The position numbers and the translations under genes are program-made. The notes under the pieces were generated by a model. That model saw only the letters and a list, made by a program, of their open reading frames with translations, did no database searches and was not told where the DNA came from. From NCBI GenBank assembly GCA_022826565.1, contig JAJDUP010000034.1, forward strand, positions 56,765-120,764: a DNA stretch of 64,000 bases, given 5' to 3'. The DNA comes from Gemmatimonadota bacterium. Lineage in GTDB: Bacteria > Gemmatimonadota > Gemmatimonadetes > Longimicrobiales > Gaopeijiaceae. Positions within the stretch are counted from its first letter, which is position 1. Every line of letters begins with the position of its first letter. Below are positions 57,470 to 64,000 of this stretch, piece after piece.

Positions 57470-58500
57470 GGACGAACCGATCGGCACATGGCACGGCACG
57501 TTGGACGACGGACTCGGCATCCCGAACCGGATCCCGGCGGAGGAGCGAGCGCCGGTTGACGTGCGTGCGGTGCCGGTGCTGGACCTCACGGCCATCCCGT
57601 TCCTCCAGTCAGACAACCCGGACTCGACGCTGGTGGACCGTGCGCACGATCTCGATGCCGACACCAGCCTGTTTCGACTAGCGGACCGGCTTCCGCCGGT
57701 CGGCGAACTCTCGGTGACGGCGCATGAGCCCGTGCCGACCACGTTCGTGTTCGCCTCCGACCTGCTGCACGAAACCGAACTCTTTCGCGTCGTCGAGGGC
57801 GGAGACGGGTATTACATGGGCCTCTTCGGCCACATTCGCGCGGGCGTCATCGGGGAGGCCGCCTACATCGGCGGAAGGAGTTTCGTCTCCCTCGCCCACG
57901 CCGGCGTGATCGCTCACGAACTCGGACACGCCATGGACCTCCGGCATACGTGGTGCGGCGTCCGGGGGGACGATCCGAACTATCCTTGGCGAAACGGCAG
58001 GACGGGCTCATGGGGTTACAACTTCGCCACGGGCGCTTTCGTGCCGCCCGAGGCCACCGACAGTCATGGGGTACTGCGGCCGGCAGTGGATCAGCGGCTA
58101 TCACTTCTCGGTCGCACTCGACCACCGCCTGCAAACCGAAGCGGAATGCGGCGCCCGTCCTGGCATCCGGGGACGAGACGGCTGTTCTCGATCAGCTTTC
58201 GACATGCCCGAGACCGCGCACCTGGATGGTGCGTCGTCGTTCGGCTTCGCCATTCCCGCGCCGGGGGGATGGGCCGGAGCCATCGAACACATCACGCTCG
58301 AAGGACCCGACGGGACCGCAGTCTTGGACCCGGAGACCCGCGCACCCGCCATCATCGTCCGCGACCCGGCCGACGGGCGTGTGCTCGGCTTGCTTACCGA
58401 CCCGCCGCCCGCATTGCTGTCCTCCTTGGACGGCCGGGCGAGCTCGCCGCTTTCCGGCTTCGACATCGCCGTCATTCGGCGGCCTACCCGGAGGTGCTGC
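57470..58500 (+). pseudogene. Degenerate paralogue of the C-terminal metallopeptidase region of the 46863-50981 gene, multiple frameshifts
   Basis: 'AIPFLQSDNPDSTLV...VVEGGDGYYMGLFGHI...HAGVIAHELGHAMDLRHTWCG' in one frame, then 'SFGFAIPAPGGWAGAIEHITLEGPDGTAVLDPETRAPAIIVRDPADGRVLGLL' in another. Confidence 0.8.
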
Positions 58501-58670
58501 ACGAGGGACGGTGAGGGATCCGTTGCCTTCCGGGGAATCGAAGGGGGCGGCGCCCACCCTCGCCAGAGCCGAGCCGCGCGACCCTTGCGCAACCCTGAGC
58601 CCATGCGGAATGTTCTCTCAGGTGAAGAGTTCTTGGGCTTTCCGCCTCATTCAGTTCAGGAGTCCCAGAG

Positions 58671-60101
58671 ATGACCGCGCCCCACCTCACGCTCACCACA
58701 CTCTTGGCCTTGTTCGCCATAGCGTGCGACATCACCGACGTTGCAGAGCCCTCACAGAACAACCCGGAGGCCGGACTGCAACTGATGCCCGAGGATCGGG
58801 TCCAAGGTCTGATCGACCAACTGAACACCTTGGGGAAGATTCGGCTTCCGCCCGGTTTGGAGTTTCGCGGGCCGCCGGTCGAGTTCTTGGAAGAGCTGCT
58901 TCTGTACAACCAGGATTTGCCGATAGTCCGGTACGAAGACCAGAATGGCGAAAACGACCTGGGCCGGGAAGCCGAGACGCTGGCAGGTGCCTCCACCGCC
59001 GCTATCCAGACCATCGTGGAGAGCGATTCCCCCCGTGAGGCGGACCTAGCGCTCACGGATGAACCTTTGGTGCGTATCGGCGTCCTCGATGGCCCGATGG
59101 AATACATGTTCGGGGAGGTAACCGGGGCGATTCGGCTCGAAGACGGGAGCGTGGTTGTGGCGGACGAGCAAAGCTACGAAGTCCGGATGTTCGACGCCGG
59201 TGGGCGGCATGTGTGGACGAGCGGACGGCAGGGCGAGGGACCGGGAGAGTACGGGGGGCTGCGGTTGCTGAGAGGCTGCCCGGGAGCCGCGATCACAGTT
59301 TTCGACTGGCATCTGGACCGAGTCACCGAACTCGACGCGGAGGGCAACGTGACCGACACGCGGGGGCTCAGCGCGGCCGGAGTGCGTCCGTACAGCGAGC
59401 CCATGTGCGCGCCGGACGGCAGCTTGGTCTTCACGCCTTGGCCGGAAACGGACTACGCGTCCTTGACGGTGGGCGAGATCTACCGCTGGAGCATGTCGCT
59501 GAGCCGGATGCGCGGTGACAGTGTGATCGCTCTGCGTTCCGGGATACCCGGTACGGAGCGTTTCTTTTCTGGTGGGGGTACCATGCCGAGGGAGTGGGGA
59601 AAGGTCATGGTCTTCGCGGCGACTGGTACCGGTGTGTGGTACGGATCGGGCGACGACTACGAACTCGAACACATCAACTGGAACGGTCGGGTCACGCGCA
59701 TCGCGCGGTGGACTGGACCGGATCGGCGGGTGACAACCGAGCATCTCGACCGCTACCTGCGCGCCTACCTGGCCCGGTACGACACACCCGAGGAGCGTCG
59801 GCGCTTCGAGAGGGAGCGCTGGCAGGGCATTCGGGATGACCTGCCGGAGCGGTTCCCCGCCTTCGAAACGGACGGGCTCATGGCGCTCCCGGACGGCAGT
59901 TTGTGGGTCACGACCTTCGGCTGGCGGGCACCGGAGCAGGAACTCCATCTGCTGCATCCAAGCGGCGCGTGGGTCGCACGCGTCGTCGTCCCGGCGCGCT
60001 CGACGTTGCTGGACGCTGGGCCGGACTGGGTGCTCCTAATGGAGCGTGGCGAATTCGATGAGCAAAGTGTGGCGGTCTACGAGTTGGTGGAGGGCTCTTG
60101 A
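58671..60101 (+). CDS. 6-bladed beta-propeller lipoprotein
   Basis: 'LLALFAIACD' lipobox; 'GAIRLEDGSVVVADEQSYEVRMFDAGGRHVWTSGRQGEGPGEY'. Confidence 0.82.
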   Translation: MTAPHLTLTTLLALFAIACDITDVAEPSQNNPEAGLQLMPEDRVQGLIDQLNTLGKIRLPPGLEFRGPPVEFLEELLLYNQDLPIVRYEDQNGENDLGREAETLAGASTAAIQTIVESDSPREADLALTDEPLVRIGVLDGPMEYMFGEVTGAIRLEDGSVVVADEQSYEVRMFDAGGRHVWTSGRQGEGPGEYGGLRLLRGCPGAAITVFDWHLDRVTELDAEGNVTDTRGLSAAGVRPYSEPMCAPDGSLVFTPWPETDYASLTVGEIYRWSMSLSRMRGDSVIALRSGIPGTERFFSGGGTMPREWGKVMVFAATGTGVWYGSGDDYELEHINWNGRVTRIARWTGPDRRVTTEHLDRYLRAYLARYDTPEERRRFERERWQGIRDDLPERFPAFETDGLMALPDGSLWVTTFGWRAPEQELHLLHPSGAWVARVVVPARSTLLDAGPDWVLLMERGEFDEQSVAVYELVEGS

Positions 60102-60481
60102 CCAGCGCACGCGGGTCCGTGACAGCGCCGGAACCTGAATCAAACGAGGAATCCGCGTCCCCTCGATTGCTCGCAAAAGGGCTGGCGGCTCGGTTCTGAG
60201 ACGGAGATTTTGAATCGGGGATGCCGAGGGTGATCCCGCCTCGTCGCGCCAGACGGGGTGTCAAGGGGGCACAGCCCTCCCCTTTCCAGCCGCAAACGTT
60301 TAGTTGCGTGTGCTGTCCATGTAGTGCCCCCAAGATGCGGCCAGCAGACGGCCCCAACGCACGGGTTTTAGGCAGATTGCGGACGAACGCCCACCACTTG
60401 CTCGCAAAATGGCCCCGACCTTCCGCAAGCCAGGGCCTATGCTACTGCATTCGCTCGCCGATTGCCGGGGGCCACGTCCGG

Positions 60482-61315
60482 CTAGAAGAAGCGAACCAGA
60501 CCCATGCTCAGTCCAGCGTCGCTGGCGTCGATTCCGGGCGTCACTGTGAACACGAAATCGTCGAACCGCGTCACCCATTCCTCGTGGGCGTACACTGCAT
60601 AGCCCGCCTCGGCGCGGATGGCGACTCGTTCCCCCAAAGACCATTCCAACCCGATTCCAGCCACCCACGCTGTTAGATCGAGGTCGCGATTACTTCTGCC
60701 GGATTCGAACTCGGCGGGATCGCACGGCTCCGGAGAGAAGCAACCGGTGTAATGCCTGGTGAACTGCACACCAGCGAAGCGTACACCGGCCAGCAGGTAG
60801 ACGGCCGGACCCCGGGAGTCCAATCCGCCCGGATCACCGCCGAGTCTCAGCGTCGCGCCGTAACTGGTCTCCTTCGCCAACCTCCATCGGTCGGGCCAGC
60901 TTTCCCCAAGCTGTCGGCGCTCGGCCGAAACGCCGACTCCCGCAAACTGGGCCTCGGCAGCGCCCCCATGCCATTCGATGCCCACCACGCCCTCGAGGAA
61001 CCAGCGACCGCCGGAGAGTGGAAGGCGATATCCGCCGACCGCACCGACGCCGTACGCGAACCCGTCTCCGGAGACCTCGTCGCGAAACACCCTGCCGCGC
61101 CTCGGCTCGGGCACCTGCGTGTCGGAGGCAGTGTTGTCCACTGTCTTCCGCATCGTGACACCGAGCCGACCGGCAGGCAGCGTCAGACCAAGGTGGAACC
61201 CCCGCGCCGCTTTTTCCGCCTGCGCCTGCGCCACAACCGGCGAGCCAAGCAAAGCACCGGCCGCCACGGTCCACCACAGCCCGCAAGTCGTTCGCCTGAG
61301 CAAGTTGCTTGGCAT
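60482..61315 (-). CDS. Outer membrane beta-barrel protein
   Basis: Signal 'TTCGLWWTVAAGALLGSPVVAQAQ'; amphipathic strands 'VAIRAEAGYAVYAHEEW...AGLSMGLVRFF' with terminal FF. Confidence 0.7.
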   Translation of the reverse strand: MPSNLLRRTTCGLWWTVAAGALLGSPVVAQAQAEKAARGFHLGLTLPAGRLGVTMRKTVDNTASDTQVPEPRRGRVFRDEVSGDGFAYGVGAVGGYRLPLSGGRWFLEGVVGIEWHGGAAEAQFAGVGVSAERRQLGESWPDRWRLAKETSYGATLRLGGDPGGLDSRGPAVYLLAGVRFAGVQFTRHYTGCFSPEPCDPAEFESGRSNRDLDLTAWVAGIGLEWSLGERVAIRAEAGYAVYAHEEWVTRFDDFVFTVTPGIDASDAGLSMGLVRFF

Positions 61316-62204
61316 CCCGTCTCTCCCTCCCCGGTCAACCAGGAGGCATTGTGTGAGACCTCACACAATGCCTCCACCCCGGCAGGGCAGGCAAGCTGTC
61401 GGGTCGCTGTCAACCGATCTTCTCCACCCTCCTTGACGAACACGAATCGCATCAGCCGATGGGAAGGACGAGGCCCGTCTGGACGGCGACATGCCGGGTC
61501 TTGTCCTCGTCGTCCACCACTGCGGCACGCCCGAACGAGTAGAGACCCCAGCAAGGCTGGCGAGGGGCTCCGCCCTCTTGACCCCCCCAAGACATCGCGC
61601 GACGAGAGCGCCGGGCAGAACTCGACGGGGGCCCTGCCCTCCATCTCTGCAAGCAACCGCTCTCTCCTTTCCTCCGGCACATCCGTGTAGCGCTCCTGAA
61701 TCCAGTTGTCCACCTCGGCCTGGATGGGGGTTTGCCAGGCCGTGTGGTCCTGATCTCGTAGCGGTCGTGGTTGGTCACGATGGCCAGATCGCTTCACACG
61801 GCGGTCAGGACTGATCTCTCGAAGTGGGATGGGGGCTGGGCGCTCGGACTACTGGCGGATACGAACCGCTTTTGGCCCGCCCAGGGAAGACCAAGCAGAA
61901 GGTGAGGAGGCGTACCGCAAGGGCCTGCGGGAAGCGGAGAAGTGCGAACCGCCGAGTAAGATCGAGCGGGCGTGGCGGGAAATCAAGCACCGCAGGCGGA
62001 GCACCACCCCGCATTCCGGTCCGGACGCCCCGGCCCCGAGGCTGCGACCGCGGCGGAGGGTGAGCGAAGATTCTCGCGCCTGCTTCTCGTGTCCGCTCTG
62101 GACGGTCGCTTTGTAGGGCGGAACCTTCGGGATTATTCTTGTGGAGAGCGGACGCGAAGGGTGTGCGTCCGTGGCACCGAAGCCCCAGAGGGAGGGATGA
62201 CACG

Positions 62205-62705
62205 ATGGGCATGCGGATCGCCCGCACTCAGATCGTCACTGCCACCCTCCTTCTGGCAGGATGCGCCACGCTCGGCCCGCAGCCCGGATCCTACGAGGAC
62301 ATCTTGGCAATCGGCGCAACCTACCCGGCTGAGAAGTTGCCGATTGCGCGGATCAACCGGCTGTTCGGCCGTGACCCCCACGCGCCGATGGCGGTGCAGG
62401 TAGGTCACCGCGAGACGCGGAGCGAGATGGAGGTCACCCACGAGTCTATCCCGCACGCCCATCGCTATGACCACAGATGCAGCTTGGATTTCAGCGACAC
62501 GCCCGCGCGGTTCAACCAGTTCATGGAGTGCGCAGCGAGATTGCAGGACGCCATCTTCGAAGTGATCGTCAGCGAGGTGGTGGCCGATGAAATCACGATC
62601 CACAAGTATATGGGGATTCCACGTCTACCCCCGCCACGAGGAGCAGGGCTATGTGGCGGTCATGGCGTTTACCGTAGCGTATCCCGCTGGGGAGTTGCCG
62701 ACTGA
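62205..62705 (+). pseudogene. Small lipoprotein, array copy 1, frameshifted near 62613-62616
   Basis: 'TLLLAGCATLGPQPGSYEDILAIGATYPAEKLPIARINRLFGRDPHAPMAVQVGH'; one G fewer in the GGGG run restores 'HKYMGFHVYPRHEEQGYVAVMAFTVAYP'. Confidence 0.65.
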
Positions 62706-62762
62706 CCGGATCAATCAGGCATTCGGCCGGGAGCCCAAACGCGATGGTGCGAATCACGCTGA

Positions 62763-62954
62763 ACCATCGCGCGACGCGCACGCCAGTCGAAGTCCCTCGG
62801 CTACTGTCGTGCCCACTACCAGCGCTTCAAGAAAGGCAAGCCGCTCGACGATCCACCGTTGCGCCAGGGGTGCTCGATCAGGGGATGCAGGCGAATCCAC
62901 CACCGCGACACGTTCTGCGACCCACACTACGAGCAGTATACCGCGAGGTGGTGA
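62763..62954 (+). pseudogene. Cys/His-rich small zinc-binding protein remnant
   Basis: + frame from 62763: TIARRARQSKSLGYCRAHYQRFKKGKPLDDPPLRQGCSIRGCRRIHHRDTFCDPHYEQYTARW*; two C-x2-H and CxxxxC-type elements; not in the supplied ORF track because no start codon remains. Confidence 0.5.
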
Positions 62955-63023
62955 AAGGCGCTCAACGAGGCGGGAGCTGTCCCCGCGAGCGAATGAGAAC
63001 GGCGTAGTCTGGAAAGGATCGAA

Positions 63024-63611
63024 TTGAGAGGGAGAACCGTGACGGGGGTTGAGTGCCGCCGCCAGCGAGTGATCCGGCGGGTGATCGTCTTAGCGGTCCT
63101 TGCCGCCGTCTGCTGCCGTACACCGGAGTCTGTACGTCGTAGCTCATCGTGTGACGATTTGGACTCCCCCTGCCGTACACCGGCATCTGTGCCGGGGGTA
63201 GCACGCTTCCCGCTGCTGACATCCTCCGAGTATCCCCTCGTGGACTCCCTGTGGGTGCTCGCGCGTGATTCGTTTCCCGAACTCCCGGTGGAGCGGGTCA
63301 ACAACATCCTCGGCCGCGAGCCCGGCGCACCAATGAACGTTCGGTTCGGACACTACTCGGGCTACATGGAGCAACCGGACCGCACGGTCGTGTTCGGCCA
63401 TGCCTCGTACCGCATGTGGGCTGGCGGCGAGGTTTGTGCATGGCATGACGAGATCCAACCTCTGGAGCAAGCTGTCTTCGAGTCCTGTTTCAAGCACACA
63501 GTCGGCATCTCGCCCGGCTACGAGATCGATGTCGTGGTGAGCGGCTACCGGCCGCGGGAGGACTTCGAGTACGTCAAGCTGCGTGCGGTACACGTCCGGG
63601 TTCCTTGGTAG
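63024..63611 (+). CDS. Small secreted protein related to array copy 1
   Basis: 'SFPELPVERVNNILGREPGAPMNVRFGHYSG' aligns with 'TYPAEKLPIARINRLFGRDPHAPMAVQVGHRET'. Confidence 0.6.
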   Translation: MRGRTVTGVECRRQRVIRRVIVLAVLAAVCCRTPESVRRSSSCDDLDSPCRTPASVPGVARFPLLTSSEYPLVDSLWVLARDSFPELPVERVNNILGREPGAPMNVRFGHYSGYMEQPDRTVVFGHASYRMWAGGEVCAWHDEIQPLEQAVFESCFKHTVGISPGYEIDVVVSGYRPREDFEYVKLRAVHVRVPW

Positions 63612-63683
63612 GAAGCTCGCATCGTCTCGGAGGCAACTGATGGCGTTGATGAAGCAGGCGGCGGACGGCAGCTCCTCACGTCG

Positions 63684-63872
63684 GTGGACCACACGCTGAT
63701 TGTCATCGAAGCAAGCCTGCCCGAGCAACCGGTGACGGACGCGGACCGTTCCGCCTACGTCGACAGCATTGTCGAGATTCGTCCGCAACTGCGCCGCGAA
63801 GCGGAAGAGGTCGCGGCCCTGATGCCGGACGTGAAGCCGATGCTCGAATGGATCTTTGTAGGGGGATTATAA
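63684..63872 (+). CDS. Small hypothetical protein
   Basis: 62-aa ORF 'MDHTLIVIEASLPEQPVTDADRSAYVDSIVEIRPQLRREAEEVAALMPDVKPMLEWIFVGGL'. Confidence 0.3.
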   Translation: MDHTLIVIEASLPEQPVTDADRSAYVDSIVEIRPQLRREAEEVAALMPDVKPMLEWIFVGGL

Positions 63873-64000
63873 GGCTGTCTTGACAGCGGGGCGGAATCAT
63901 GTTAACTTCAATGTACGGTAAGAGACAAGACAGCATGGAGTTACGACATGGCACAGAGCATCAAACGGGCAGCCGCACCTTGCGTACCAGCCGCGACGCG

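Noticed and set aside
63113-63190. ctgccgtacaccgg repeated about 58 bp apart, considered as attC or recombination site
   Set aside because: Only two short copies, inside a signal-peptide-proximal coding segment; no integrase-type architecture nearby.

Overview
High-GC bacterial window. The repertoire (secreted hydrolases, 6-bladed beta-propeller lipoproteins, Ig-like/cadherin-like repeat lipoproteins, OmpA and beta-barrel proteins) suggests Gemmatimonadota or a relative, but that is inference only. Bases 1-36,900 hold mostly intact, tightly packed genes: S9, M28 and serine hydrolases, a PQQ-type propeller protein, multicopper oxidase, polysaccharide deacetylase, tandem amidohydrolases, long Ig-like repeat proteins and a YfcC-type transporter. 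At about 36.9 kb a CocE-type hydrolase gene is truncated next to a P4-type tyrosine integrase. From there to the window end, intact genes are mixed with many truncated or frameshifted ones. The most striking locus is a single 1125-aa ORF at 43121-46498: an N-terminal FAD monooxygenase resembling squalene epoxidase joined to a C-terminal triterpene cyclase with the oxidosqualene-cyclase DCTAE motif. Other notable observations: an in-frame amber codon placed exactly one 825-bp repeat period from a GAG codon; an IS110-family element with a perfect 12-bp inverted repeat and a long 3' noncoding segment; a repeated TTGA-GGGAG-TTCC element upstream of two genes flanking a two-component system; a DUF5522-like/Dph6-like fusion; and an array of related small lipoproteins broken by homopolymer frameshifts. 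No tRNA, rRNA or CRISPR array was recognised by eye.
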